Of a DNA stretch of 64,000 nt, positions 8,915 through 19,056 are shown piece by piece. Source of the stretch: Planosporangium sp963837285 (GTDB lineage Bacteria > Actinomycetota > Actinomycetes > Mycobacteriales > Micromonosporaceae); assembly GCA_963837285.1 (NCBI GenBank), contig CAWIMS010000006.1, positions 1-64,000 on the forward strand. Direction: 5' to 3'. The notes under the pieces were generated by a model. The model worked only from the letters and a program-made list of their open reading frames with translations. It ran no database searches and was not told the DNA's origin. Made by a program: the position numbers and the translations under genes. How positions within the stretch are numbered: the first letter of the stretch is position 1; each line of letters starts with the position of its first letter.

Positions 8915-8998
8915 TATGCGCAGCGCTCGACCCCCAGCCACGCCCTCACCAGGCCCGACAAGCCAGCACTGCGCATAACCCAGCACTGGTCATTAGGG
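8915..8998. repeat. RIT element 2 right terminal inverted repeat
   Basis: 84 bp ending GGTCATTAGGG, the reverse complement of 5541-5624 apart from two positions. Reverse transcriptase coding continues at 8999 with no spacer. Confidence 0.92.
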
Positions 8999-9664
8999 TC
9001 AGCGGTCTCGCCCGTGCTGGCAAACCTGTTCATGCACTACGCGTTCGACTCGTGGTTGCGGCGGGAGTTCCCGACGGTGGAGTTCGAGCGCTACGCCGAC
9101 GACGGCGTGGTGCACTGCGTGAGCGAGCGTCAAGCCGGGCAGGTCTGGGCGGCGCTGGCTGACAGGCTGGAAAATGTGGGGCTGCGGCTGCATCCCGACA
9201 AGACCAGGATCGTGTACTGCGGGACGGACGAGAGGCTGCGTGCGAAGCGGTCCACGTCGTTCACGTTCCTGGGGTACACGTTTCGCCCGCGTAAGGCCGA
9301 AGGCAAGGACGGCAAAGCGTTCACGTCGTTCCTGCCCGCGGTCAGTGTGCAGGCGCTGAAGGCCGCCGGTCACCAGGTGCGCCGGTGGCGGCTGCACAGG
9401 CACATCAGACTCGACTTGAAACAGCTCGCCGAACGGATCAACCCCATCGTGGCGGGCTGGATGAACTACTACGGCCGGTTCTACCGGTCGCAGCTGTATC
9501 CCCTCCTACACCGCATCAACACCTACCTGATGCGGTGGGCTCGACGGAAGTACAAGCGGCTGCGTGCTTTCAAGCGGTGCAAGGCGTGGTGGACCGGGGT
9601 CCTCGATCGAGATCCCGGCCTATTCGCGCACTGGCGATGGGCACGCGGGTTCCTGATGGATTAG
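8999..9664 (+). pseudogene. group II intron reverse transcriptase, C-terminal part
   Basis: Coding resumes directly after the right repeat of RIT element 2 with SAVSPVLANLFMHYAFD. It carries the YADD catalytic box, the FLGYTF region, and the maturase (domain X) segment with GWMNYYGRFY near the end. It completes the protein begun at 4922. Joining GGT (5515-5517) to TCAGCG (from 8999) restores an unbroken GTPQGGSAVSPV, which shows that the palindrome and the whole RIT element are the inserted DNA. Confidence 0.88.
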
Positions 9665-9671
9665 ATGAGAA

Positions 9672-9741
9672 GAGCGGAGTGACGGGAGACTGTCACGCTC
9701 CGTTCTGTGGGAGCCCGGGGGTGCGATTCCCCCAGGTGTAC
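9672..9741 (+). ncRNA. group II intron domains V and VI
   Basis: Domain V is the 34-nt hairpin 9672-9705. A 7-bp lower stem (GAGCGGA with TCCGTTC) holds the AGC catalytic triad, then comes a two-base GC bulge, a 7-bp upper stem and a GAGA tetraloop. Domain VI follows as a G-rich hairpin (GGGGGT...CCCCC around 9715-9733), and the intron closes with TAC. These are the hallmark ribozyme parts, and no defect is visible in domain V. Confidence 0.85.
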
Positions 9742-10590
9742 CGCGTGGTGCCGGTTGAGCGCCAGGTCGCTGATCCGGCGCCGCTCGTCGTGCAGCCCGG
9801 GCTGGCCGAAGACGTGGCAGTCCACCGGAAGTTGGTCCGGGTCGAAGCGGACCTCCAGAACGTACTGCTCCTCGGTACGCAGGAAGCCGTGCGCGTGCTC
9901 GGTGCACGGCTTTCGGCTCTCGTCGATGATCTGTTTCTCGAACACCCATGTCTGGCCGGCCGGCAGCACCTCGTCGAAGAGCAGTTCGGCCACGACGACG
10001 CCGGTCGGGTGCCGGCGTACCTCGCCGAGGCGGCAGTTCTCCAGCAGCCCGAGCCGGACCGTGTCCACGTCGCAGCCGGCGTCCCCGAAGTAGCGGAGCA
10101 CGAACCGGTCCACCCCGTCCTCGCGGGCGCGTACCACGATCCGGCTCCAGATCACCGACTCCCGGGGCTGGGCGTCGATGCTGACCTTGTCGTGGCGGTT
10201 GAGGACGTCGACGTTGCGCTGTCCGCCGCCCGGCAGGTGGTCGAGCAGCGCCGCGACCACATCGGCGCGCTCATCGAGCCCGCCACAAGGGTTGCCTCGG
10301 TGCGGGCCCGCGGCAAGGAGCCGTACCAGAGAATCCGCCCGCAGACCGAGGACCTCCTCCAGGGCGGACACCGCGCGAAGCGATCCCGGTCCGGGCCGGG
10401 ATCGGCCGTGCTGCCAGTCGCTCAGGCTGGAGACGCCGACCGAGATGCCGCGCCGGCCGAGGTGCGAGCGCAGCCGTTCCAGCGTGAGGCCGCGCTCCCG
10501 GACCGCGGCGTGGAACGGGCCGGTCGACAGCAGGCTCGGCAGGTCGGACTCGCTGATCTGCGCCGCATCGCAGCCGGTCGATGACTTCAT
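9742..10590 (-). CDS. XRE-type regulator-like protein, 3' end cut by group II intron
   Basis: About 283 native residues. Residues 20-85 look like a helix-turn-helix region (LTLERLRSHLGRRGISVG, SLSDWQHGRSRPGPGSL). The C-terminal half is a beta-rich domain with an RYFGDAGCDVDTV segment and the motif EVRFDPDQLP. That motif is closely echoed by LRVRFHPDRLP in the gene at 20532-21482, so the two probably share this domain. Native coding stops at the intron boundary (ALNRHHA); further residues come from intron sequence, so the true C-terminus is lost. ATG 10590 has GGAGG five bases upstream. It is divergent from the TIR gene at 10780 and may regulate it (inference). Confidence 0.7.
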
Positions 10591-10779
10591 CGCAGCCTCC
10601 GCGGGACCAGGCTAGTCGCGACCGACCCGGGAGGCCATCCCGCGCTGCCCGACCGGGGGGCCGGTAGTCGACTTTCGACTCGCTTGGCGGATCGTCTCTG
10701 GCAATTGCCCCGGCTGACGGCTGATACTTGCCCTGGTTTATCTGGCCGAGCCAACACCACCGTCGGGTTGGGGGAACAG

Positions 10780-13610
10780 CTGACTGAATACGACATCTTC
10801 GTTTCTCTCGGCGGCCCCGACCGGGCGTCGGTTTACCCTATCGTGGACGCCTTCGGCAAGGGTGGTCTTCGGGTGTTCATCGACGAGTCGATTCCGGCCG
10901 GCGATGGCGTGACCGGGGCGATCGAGGAGGCGCTGCGATCGTCGAAGATCCTTGTGGCGTACTACTCGGTCGGCTATCCGAGCCGTTGGGCCTGCCAGTT
11001 CGAACTGACCGCGGCGCTCCTCGCGGGTGAGCGCGAGGGTGATCCTGTTCGTCGTATTGTGGTGATCAATCCGGAGGCTGGGGAGGGTCACCTCTATCCG
11101 GGCGAGGTGGCCGACGCGAAGTTCCTGCGACCGCCGCCTGCCGGAGACCGGAAGGCGATGGCGGCCCTGGTGGCGGCGGTCCGTTCCCGAGTCGACGCGG
11201 TGAGCGGCACGTTCGGCGAGATCCGGTTCGTCGACCGGCCGCGGTGGTTCGCTGACCGTCCGGCGGGCGCGCCCACTTTCGTCGGCCGCTACCGGGAGCA
11301 GTGGGCCCTGCATACCGCGTTGCGCCGCAGCGACTATCCGTTGGTCCACGCGGCGACCTCTGGGCCGGCGGTCGCGTTGACCGGCGTCGCCGGCAGTGGC
11401 AAGTCGACGCTCGCCGCCGCGTACGCCTGGCAGTTCGGTGCGGCGTATCCCGGTGGTGTGTTCTGGGCCAGTCTGACCGGTGCGACGGCGTCGGATGCGT
11501 TGGAACGATATGGCGCCGAGCTTCGCAGGATCGTCCGCATGTTGGATCCCGACCTGGACGTGCGTCGAGCCGACCGGTGGGACCTGGTGGCCGCCGTGGC
11601 CAACCGGATCTTCCGGGTGGGCGAGCCGGCTCTGTGGGTGGTCGACGATGTGCCGTCCGACCTGGACCGCCGTCTGGTGGAGCAGTTGGTGCTGCCGGCC
11701 GTGCCCCGGCTGCGGACGATTCTGATCAGTAGGCACGGCCGGTACGACGAGATCATGCCGATCGTGCAGCTGGGTCGGATGTCCCCTGACGACGCGCGTC
11801 TGCTGCTGCGTGGTTACCGCGAGCCGGATCCCGGCGGCGAGGACGCGGCAGTACTGGACGCTGTCGTCGCCCGGCTGGGCGGGCACGCGTTCAGTCTGAC
11901 GGTTGCCGGGCGGCAGTTACGCGACCGGCACGGCACCCGCTCCTACGCCGACTACGCCCGCCGGCTCGCCACCGACCCGACCGTCCTGGACCCGGCGACC
12001 GACCTGATCCGCGATCTCATCGAAGGACTCGACGATACGGAGCGGCTGGTTCTCCAGGTGGCAACCGCATGCGCGTCCGCCGCGCTGCCCGCCAAGCTGG
12101 TCGCTGGGGTCGCGGCCAGGGTACGACCGGGCGACGTTGGTCACTTCGGCGATGTCCTGGCCCGGTTGCACGAGCTGTCGCTGGCCAACCGGATCGACGA
12201 AGGCTGGCAGTTCCATGCGATCGTCCGTGACGCGACCAGCCGCTACCTGGCACCGGTGGTGGCGCCGGCCGAGATCGCCCGTGTCGCTGCCGATCAGGTG
12301 CTGCTGCTGGCCCGCGACCCGGACGCCCGGCCGGATCCGTTGATGCCGCACGCGGCAGCCCTCGCCGACGACGTCCATCTGGATGCCGCCACCGGCGAGG
12401 CCTTGCGGCATCTGCTAATCGGTTACTACCGCGACCGTGGTGAGTCGTGGTCGGTGGCCAACCAGTGGGACCGAGTCCTCGAGTCCGGTAGCGTCGTTGT
12501 CGCGGATCTCCTCGCGGCCGCCGAGGCGTATCTGGACGCGGCTGGGTACGAGCGTGCCATCGAGTACGCGGAACGGGCCACGCGGCTGCTACCCAGCGAC
12601 CACGAGGCGATGGTTGTCGACCGGGTGCTGGCCCAGGCGCTCGACGCGCTGGGGCGATTCGGCGAGGCCGACGCGCACTGGGCGCGCGTGGCAGGCTCGG
12701 CCGATGCCCCCTTCGCAAGCACGGCGATGGAGCTGGCCTATATCCGCAGCAGGCGGCTTCGCGGTGACATGCGTACGGCCCTGAACCGCGCGGGCACGCT
12801 CGTCACCGCGTTGCAGGCGCAGACAGCCGGCCGGGGAGACGACGAACTGATGGCCGCGTACATCGAGTTGGCCACCATCCAGGCCTCCACTAACGCTCAA
12901 CAGCAGGCCAGACAGACAGCGGAAGCGGTGTTGGGCTACTACGGCGACCGCAACCTCCCCGAGCATTCCCGGGCGCTGGCCGCGCAGGCCGTGCACGCTC
13001 AAGCCTGGCTCACCCTGCACCTGCTGGAGCTGAACCCGGATCCGGCGAGGTGGCGGGAAGCGGCACGTTCCCTCCAGGAACTCGGCGAGCAGCTGCGCAA
13101 GACGCATGGCCCCCTCAACGCACAGACCCTCACCGTCGAGGTGGAGTACGGGTACGCACTGCTGTGCCTCGGCCAGCCCAACCGGGCCGGCCGCCACCTC
13201 ACCGCGACGCTGGACAGGCTCCACCAGCGCTTCGACGCCAGGCATCCGCTCGCCCTGCGGGCCACCCTGCTCATGGGCCGTTCCTACGCCCAGCGCCGCG
13301 ACTACCCGCGGTCACGGGACTTGCATCAGGACGCGTATACCGGGCTGCTGACCATTCTCGGGCCCCGGCACCCGGACACCCTGCACGCACAGTAGGGCTC
13401 GGCGTGGCGCTCGTCCTCACCGGCGAGCACCGCCGCGGCGCCCAGATGCTCGCCGCCGTGCGCCGAGCCGCACCCGCCAGCGTCGGCCGCACCACCGACC
13501 TGTACGCGCAAAGCGTCGTCGCCGCCGCCCTGCTCGCCCTGCCCGGTGGCGTCTGGCGGCTGGTCGACCGGCTCACCAACGACCAGTCGCGTCCAGACGA
13601 CGAACCGTAG
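10780..13610 (+). CDS. TIR-NB-ARC-TPR STAND protein, frameshifted near its 3' end
   Basis: Residues 1-130 form a TIR domain (YDIFVSLGG start; Glu near residue 75 in WACQFEL at the usual NADase-Glu position). Walker A GVAGSGKST lies near residue 201, and a Walker B-like strand ALWVVDDVPSD and ISRHGR sensor-like region follow, then TPR helices to the end. The frame stops at 13395 (cag tag). Homology to the paralogue at 42466-45183 continues one frame over as LGVALVLTGEHRRG to 13610, so a single base is missing at about 13392-13397 (TACGGG read as TAGGG). The start is uncertain: CTG 10780 follows GGGGGAA and fits the paralogue; TTG 10768 and TTG 10684 are alternatives. Inferred role: nucleotide-dependent sensing with TIR as effector. 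Confidence 0.8.
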
Positions 13611-13622
13611 GCTCCAGCGCCG

Positions 13623-14156
13623 CTAGCGGAAACCGTAGAGCTTGAGACAGTAGGTGGTGTCTTCCGGTTCGTTGGAGAACGTGACCCGGTCGAATCCACC
13701 GGGGCAACTCGCGGACTTGCCCGGCTTCACGTTGTCGACCTGGTACACCGTGTCGTAGACGTCAGTCGTTATTCGGTTGGGCGTGCAGGTTGTGCGCGTC
13801 ATCCGCTCGTCGCCGAGCCCTGGCAGCACATGGACGCAGTCACCCACCTGGTACTCCGGACCGGTGAGCCGGTGGATGACGTCCGGATTGCGAATGACGA
13901 AGAGCACGAGCGTAATGCCGATGGCGATCGGCACGGCGATGGCGAGCCGGACGGCGACCGGCTTGTCGCGCCAACCGGTCCCGGCGGGCGCTGCCGCCGT
14001 CGTGCTCGATCGTGTGGCTGCGTCCTCCTCCGGCACCCGGTAGAGCGGGCCATGGCAGAGCTGGCAGTCATCGCGTCCGGCAGCCCACAGACCGCTTCTG
14101 TCGCAGTCGTCATTGACACAGGTCAGGTCACCTGGTTCAGCTACCCGCTCGGTCAT
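13623..14156 (-). CDS. membrane protein with zinc-ribbon-like N-terminus
   Basis: 177 aa. The N-terminus has paired cysteines (CVNDDCD and CQLCHG), suggesting a small zinc ribbon. A short Ala/Thr linker follows, then one transmembrane helix at about 75-95 (LAIAVPIAIGITLVLFVI). The outer C-terminal domain starts YQVGDCVHV and has further cysteines (TTCTPN, SCPGG, YCLKL), resembling small Cys-containing extracellular domains of actinobacterial LppU-type proteins. GGGAG lies upstream of ATG 14156. It converges on the TIR-NB-ARC gene with a 12-base gap. Function unknown. Confidence 0.7.
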   Translation of the reverse strand: MTERVAEPGDLTCVNDDCDRSGLWAAGRDDCQLCHGPLYRVPEEDAATRSSTTAAAPAGTGWRDKPVAVRLAIAVPIAIGITLVLFVIRNPDVIHRLTGPEYQVGDCVHVLPGLGDERMTRTTCTPNRITTDVYDTVYQVDNVKPGKSASCPGGFDRVTFSNEPEDTTYCLKLYGFR

Positions 14157-14247
14157 GGCGCACTCCCATCTGTCATGGCGGCGACTTCAGGACTCTGGTC
14201 GTTGCTGCGGTGGCGGCCACGTGTGACAGCGCCGCGTGGCGCAACGT

Positions 14248-15189
14248 TCAGCTGATGATCGAGGCGTCACCGAGTCCGCCGTAGAATCCGCGCGGCTGGT
14301 TGGTTTTGATGTCGCGGCCGGAGCACGTCACGCGAAGGTGCACAGCGCCATTCAGCGGAATCTGTACGGCCTGTGGGTGGCCCAGGGATACGTCGTACGT
14401 CTTGCCGAGTTGTCGGTTGTCCTGATCGTAGAAGATCATCTCGGCGATGCCGCCGAACGCGTCCGACGCGGTGTCCGGTACACCGAGCGTCGCCTTGAAA
14501 GTCTGATAGCCAGCCACGTTCCACTCGATGTAATCGGACGTCGCATGCAGGCAGTACATCGTGATGCTGCGCGGGTACCGTTGGCCCGAGAACATCACGG
14601 CGCTCCGGGTGTACCCGCCGTTCACCGCGTCGAGGCTGTCCAGGTAGCCGATGGCCCCGGCCCCGGGGGTGGCCGGCTCGCTGCCCGACGGCGCGACCGT
14701 TGGTTCAACTGTCGCCGACGCGGACAGGGACGGTGTGGCCTGGACGGTCGTGGTGGTCGGCTGCGGCGCCGGAGTCGGTGCGGCGGCCGTGGCGGTGGCC
14801 GTTGTCGGCGCGGCTGGTTGGCCGTTGGCCACGGGCTGGTGATGCAGCACCTCCAGACCGGCCACACCGCCGGTCAGCGCCACGATGAAAGTGAAGCCCA
14901 GGGTGAGGATGTTCCATTGCCTACGGCTCAACCAGTGCCATATTCCACTCTGGACCTGGGCGAGCGGCAGGAGCGAGTTGCGCGCCTCCTCCGTGGCGCG
15001 GTGCACACGCCAGGTTCGAAAAGCGACCCACGCCGACAACACGGACATGAGCGCGGTCAACAACGCGGTCGCGACCAGCAGGGCGACGGCGTTGGAACCT
15101 GTCCATCGGAGCGCGGAGCAGACACCCCCGATGAGCGATGTACCAAGTGCGACGACCAGGAATGTCGCGCCACGTTGACTCTTTTCCAT
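14248..15189 (-). CDS. membrane protein with C-terminal NPCBM-like domain
   Basis: About 313 aa. Two close transmembrane helices lie near the start (FLVVALGTSLIGGV and ALLVATALLTALMSVL) and a third near residue 115 (ILTLGFTFIVALTGGVAGL). A Pro/Thr/Ala-rich linker (about 135-185) follows. The C-terminal domain (about 190-313) resembles the NPCBM carbohydrate-binding-like fold: YLDSLDAV, YPRSITMYC, WNVAGYQTFKATLGVPD, and a closing FYGGLGDASI. ATG 15189 has AAGGA about 10 bases upstream; the longer frame is low quality. I infer an envelope-facing sensor or binding protein. Confidence 0.72.
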   Translation of the reverse strand: MEKSQRGATFLVVALGTSLIGGVCSALRWTGSNAVALLVATALLTALMSVLSAWVAFRTWRVHRATEEARNSLLPLAQVQSGIWHWLSRRQWNILTLGFTFIVALTGGVAGLEVLHHQPVANGQPAAPTTATATAAAPTPAPQPTTTTVQATPSLSASATVEPTVAPSGSEPATPGAGAIGYLDSLDAVNGGYTRSAVMFSGQRYPRSITMYCLHATSDYIEWNVAGYQTFKATLGVPDTASDAFGGIAEMIFYDQDNRQLGKTYDVSLGHPQAVQIPLNGAVHLRVTCSGRDIKTNQPRGFYGGLGDASIIS

Positions 15190-15351
15190 CCAGGTCGGGT
15201 CCTTTTCGGTCGCGGTATGACAGCGGCCCCGGACATACCGTGGGCACGCGACGAGATACAACGGAGGGTGTGCGGTGGTACGTTGTTCGTTCGGCCCGCC
15301 ATTCGGAACCAGCCGCCCCCAACTGGACACGGCGGGAAGGTGCGGCAAACA

Positions 15352-15984
15352 TTACAACGGAGCTTGCGGCGGTGGGCCGGTCGCGGCGGTGTATTCGGCA
15401 AACCGATCATCCGAACCCGGCGGGCCGAACCGGCACCGGCAAGGCGCCGCCCGCAACGGGGCATCGGCAAATACAGCATCAGAACCGACAGCACCGTCCG
15501 TACCGGCGCAGCGCCGTTCGTCCCAACCACCACTCGCACGGTCGCTTCCGCCAGACGTCGGCAGTCCGGTGCGACCCGAGTCGCGGGTCGGCGCCAGCTG
15601 GGCGAGGGTGATCCGCGACTGGATGGCGAGTTTCCGGAAGATCTGCCGAAGGTGGTAGTTGACCGTATGCGGCGAGATCCGGAGGCGGTGCGCGATCTGC
15701 TGGTTCGTCAGGGCCTGACCGACCAGCTCCGCGACTTCCATCTCCCGGACGGTCAGTTCGTGCCAGCCGAACACCGGATGCCTCTCATCCTGGCCAGCGG
15801 ACGGTCGGCGGGCCACATGTACATGACATCGCTCCAGAAGACCGTCGATCAGGGCCGCCGCCAGATGCGGCTCACCCAACACGATCACAACCACACCTGG
15901 GCGCCGTAGCCGCACCAGAACGGGCGACGCCGCCGCAGCGGTCCGCTGGACGATCGTCTCGTCCGACGTCGCACGTCCGTCCAT
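15352..15984 (-). CDS. LuxR-type HTH regulator
   Basis: About 210 aa. A LuxR/GerE DNA-binding domain lies in the middle (about 75-135): LTVREMEVAELVGQALTN, then the recognition helix ISPHTVNYHLRQIFRKL. The N-terminal 70 residues (VLVRLRRPGVVVIVLGEP) are short for a receiver and show no clear phosphorylation Asp cluster, so this is not a standard response regulator. The C-terminal 70 residues are low-complexity. ATG 15984 has GGGAGG at good spacing. It is divergent from the BTAD-NB-ARC gene at 16162, sharing about 180 bases of promoter region. Confidence 0.78.
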   Translation of the reverse strand: MDGRATSDETIVQRTAAAASPVLVRLRRPGVVVIVLGEPHLAAALIDGLLERCHVHVARRPSAGQDERHPVFGWHELTVREMEVAELVGQALTNQQIAHRLRISPHTVNYHLRQIFRKLAIQSRITLAQLAPTRDSGRTGLPTSGGSDRASGGWDERRCAGTDGAVGSDAVFADAPLRAAPCRCRFGPPGSDDRFAEYTAATGPPPQAPL

Positions 15985-16161
15985 CATGACCTCCCATCGG
16001 CGTGGACCCGAGCCGCGTGCTTCGGCCCCGGGTTGCCGCGTCAACTGTCGTCCGGCGGGTGGGAAACCGAGCTGAAGGCCATCGGAGGATCATCTGAATC
16101 CACTATGCGGACCGGCGGCGGAAGGTCGCGTCCGGGCCGCCGATGGGGTACAGATACACCT

Positions 16162-18955
16162 ATGTCCGATCCACCGCTGCGATTCCGCCTGTTGGGGCCG
16201 GTGCTGGTGGATGCCGACAGTGGGCCGGTCGACATCGGTGGCGCCACCGCACGCGCGGTCCTGGCCATGCTCCTGGCGCGAGGCGCCGCCGGTGCCACCA
16301 CCGAGGAGGTCATTTCCGCGGTGTGGGGTGGGCCGGGTGGCGCGACGCGAGACAGCGTCTACCACTACCTGTCGTCACTGCGGAAGGCGTTGGCCGGCGC
16401 CGGGACCGGCGCGGTGCTGGAGACCAGGCGGCCCCGGTACCGGCTGCTTGTCGATCCGGAGTCAGTGGATTGGCACCGCTTCCGGCGGCTCGCCGCCGAG
16501 GCGCGAGCGGCGCGCAACAGCGGCGAGCGGAACCTGGCCGCGGCGCTGCTGCATGCCGCCCTGGAACTGTGGCGGGGACCGCCACTGGCCGATGTCGGCG
16601 ATCGGCTGGAGGCATTGCGACGAGACATGGCCGACCAGCGGCGCGCGACGGTCGAAGCGCTCGCGACGATTGAGGCGGACCGGCACCATCCCGATGAGGT
16701 GCTCGCGCTGCTGCTCGATGACCTGTCGACGGGGCCGGTGCGCGAGGCGGCCGCCGTGCTCGTGATCGACGCGCTCACCGCGCTGGGGCGACGTGACGAT
16801 GCGGGCGAGGTGTACCGGCGGCTACGCCGACGGTTGATCGACGAACAGGGTCTGGAGCCGGGCGCTGCAGCTCGTGGCCGCGCATCGGCGTGCGCTGGCC
16901 AGCGTGCCCGCCCCAGTACCGGTACCCGGCCCGGCGACGCCGGCCGGCCAGCCGATCTCCGGCCTGCCCAGGGCGGATCCGTACTTCACCGATCGGGACC
17001 TGGAGCTGCGCCATTTGGTAGAGGCCATCGGCGGGCCGGGGCGGCGCAGCGTGTGCGCGATCTACGGGATGGGCGGGTCCGGCAAGACCGCCCTCGCCGT
17101 CCGGGCGGCCTATGACCTCAAGGTGACCTTTCCGGACGGTGTCATCTTCCTCGATCTACACGGCTATGCCGGGCACCGGCCGCCGTTGACCGCCGCGGAG
17201 ATCCTGCACCGCCTGGTGCGCCGGTTGCGGGTGGATGGCGCCGCCATCCCGGCTGAGTTCGATGAACTGGTCGCGTTCTACCGGGATCTCCTCCAAGGGC
17301 GGCAGCTTCTGGTGGTGCTGGACAATGCGCGCGACGCCGCGCAGGTGGCCCTCGCGCTGCCGGGCCCGGGGGCCTGCGCGGCGATCGTTACCAGCCGGCG
17401 GCGGCTCGCCGCACTTGACGAGGCCGTGGCCCTCAACCTTGACGTGCTTCCTGAGCATGAAGGGGTAAGGCTGTTCAGCTCGGTGGTGGGTGTCGACCGA
17501 CTACGCGACGAGCCCAACGCTGGCGCCGTTCTTACCCGGATCGTCGACCTGTGCGGGCGGCTTCCGCTTGCCATCCGTATCGCCGCGGCACGCCACCGGG
17601 CAAGAGCGACGCAGTCCTTGGCGGATCTGGCGGCGAAGCTGTCCGACGAAACGGAGCGACTGACCGAGTTGGACGACGAAGATCGCAGTGTCGCGGCGTC
17701 CTTCCGGATCTCCCTCACCGATCTGCCGGACTCGACGGCGCGCACGTTCGCCTTGCTGGCCCTCCACCTCGGCGGTGACTTCGACGCGTTCGCGGCGGCG
17801 GCGCTCGCCGACCTGAGCGTGGCCGATGTCGCCCGGCAGCTCGGCCAGCTGGCTGATCGACATCTGATCATCGAACGGGCCTCCGGCCGTTATCAGTTCC
17901 ACGATTTGGTCGCCATGTTCGGCCGGCGGTACGCGAGGGAGGCTTTGCCGGCCGGCGAGCAGTCGACGTCGCTGCGACGGCTGGCAGACTACTTCTTACG
18001 CACCGCGGAGCTCGCAGATCTGCGGATTACGCCACATCGGTACCGGGTGCCGCTTGTCGTGCTCGATCGTGTGGTCGCGTCGCCTGCGCTGCCGGACTAC
18101 ACGGCGGCGCTCGACTGGCTCACCAAGGAGCAGACCAATCTCGTGCAGGCATGCGTCGCTGCCGGGGCAGCCGGCTTCGATGTCACCTGCTGGCAGCTCG
18201 CCTTTACCCTGCGCGGCTACTACTTCGTCACGAAGGACTGGCAACCGTGGCTGGTGACCCATGAGGCCGCGCTCGCCGCCGCCCGGCGGTGTGGCGACGC
18301 GCGTGCCGAGGCGATGATCGTCAACAATCTTGGGCTCGCTCATCTGGAGCAGGGCGACACTGATCAGGCCGCCGGCTACTACGAGAATGCCCGTCGATTG
18401 TTTACGGCCATAGGTGACCGGCACGGCGAGCACACCGTCCGGGCCAATCTCGCGTGGCTGCGGTACGGCGAGCAGCGGTACCGGGAGTTTCTCGCGGAGA
18501 TGCGTCCTGTCCTCGCGTTCTACCGCGAGGAGGGTGCAGACCGGAACGCCGCCATCACGCTGCGGGGGATCGGGCTGGCAGAAGCGGAGCTGGGTGATAC
18601 CGACCAAGCGATCAACGACCTGCTCCGGGCGCTGGACACATTCGAACGGCTCGGCCTGCGCATCGACACCGCGATGACCTGGAACGGTTTGGGCAAGACC
18701 TACCAGCACGGCGGCGACACGGACCGGGCTACAGCGGCGTTCAGCAACGCTGTCGTCGCGGCTGAGCAGTCCGGCAGCCTGTTCGAGCAGGCGCGTGCGC
18801 AGCAGCGACTCGGGGCACTCGCGGCGGCGGCGGGGAACCGTTTCGGCGCGCGGGAGCACTGGACGCTCGCCTGGGACGGCTACCGCCGGCTGCGCGCTGC
18901 AGAGGCCGAACAGGTGCGGCACGCCCTCGACGCCCTTGACGCCCTCGGCGACTGA
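16162..18955 (+). CDS. BTAD/SARP-NB-ARC-TPR protein, one internal frameshift
   Basis: An AfsR-like plan. A winged-helix DNA-binding domain (about 1-95, LRFRLLGPV... with SVYHYLSSLRKAL) is followed by a BTAD domain to about 235, then an NB-ARC ATPase with Walker A YGMGGSGKTAL, Walker B LLVVLDNARDA, TSRRRL and the GRLPLAIRIAAARH motif, then TPR helices. The winged helix and BTAD read in one frame up to about 16865; the NB-ARC and TPR part (to 18955) reads in the next. Alignment with the intact paralogue at 39071-42154 shows a single missing base in CCGGGCGCTGCAGCTC. Unlike the paralogue it lacks an N-terminal XRE domain. No clear ribosome site precedes ATG 16162. Confidence 0.8.
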
Positions 18956-19056
18956 GCGGCCGCGGGGCGGGGCGCTGGCTCTCAGATGGATTCCCATACC
19001 GTCGACCGACGGTCGTAGCAGGACGCAGTGCCGCAGCGGTCGACGAAGGAGTATCC

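Larger units (their letters stand above)
5518..8998 (-). mobile_element. RIT-type element 2 (three tyrosine recombinases)
   Basis: A second complete trio of overlapping tyrosine recombinases, enclosed by 84-bp inverted repeats (5541-5624 and 8915-8998, two mismatches). Each end itself contains two inverted arms with the core GTTATGCGCAG, about 50 bases apart. A 20-bp perfect palindrome (5518-5537) sits outside the left repeat and belongs to the inserted DNA, because the interrupted reverse transcriptase frame is restored only when it is removed. Gene order and protein sizes match RIT element 1, but the ends differ in sequence, so the two are different elements of one type. Confidence 0.88.
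4618..9741 (+). mobile_element. group II intron, interrupted by RIT element 2
   Basis: A group II intron is indicated by a structured non-coding 5' region (about 4618-4920, beginning GTGCCCG), an intron-encoded reverse transcriptase in two pieces, and a textbook domain V (9672-9705) followed by a domain VI hairpin and a terminal TAC (9739-9741). The RIT element at 5518-8998 splits the reverse transcriptase between its GTPQGG and SAVSPVLANL motifs. The 3' end abuts coding sequence of an XRE-type gene on the other strand. The 5' boundary is approximate. Confidence 0.75.
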
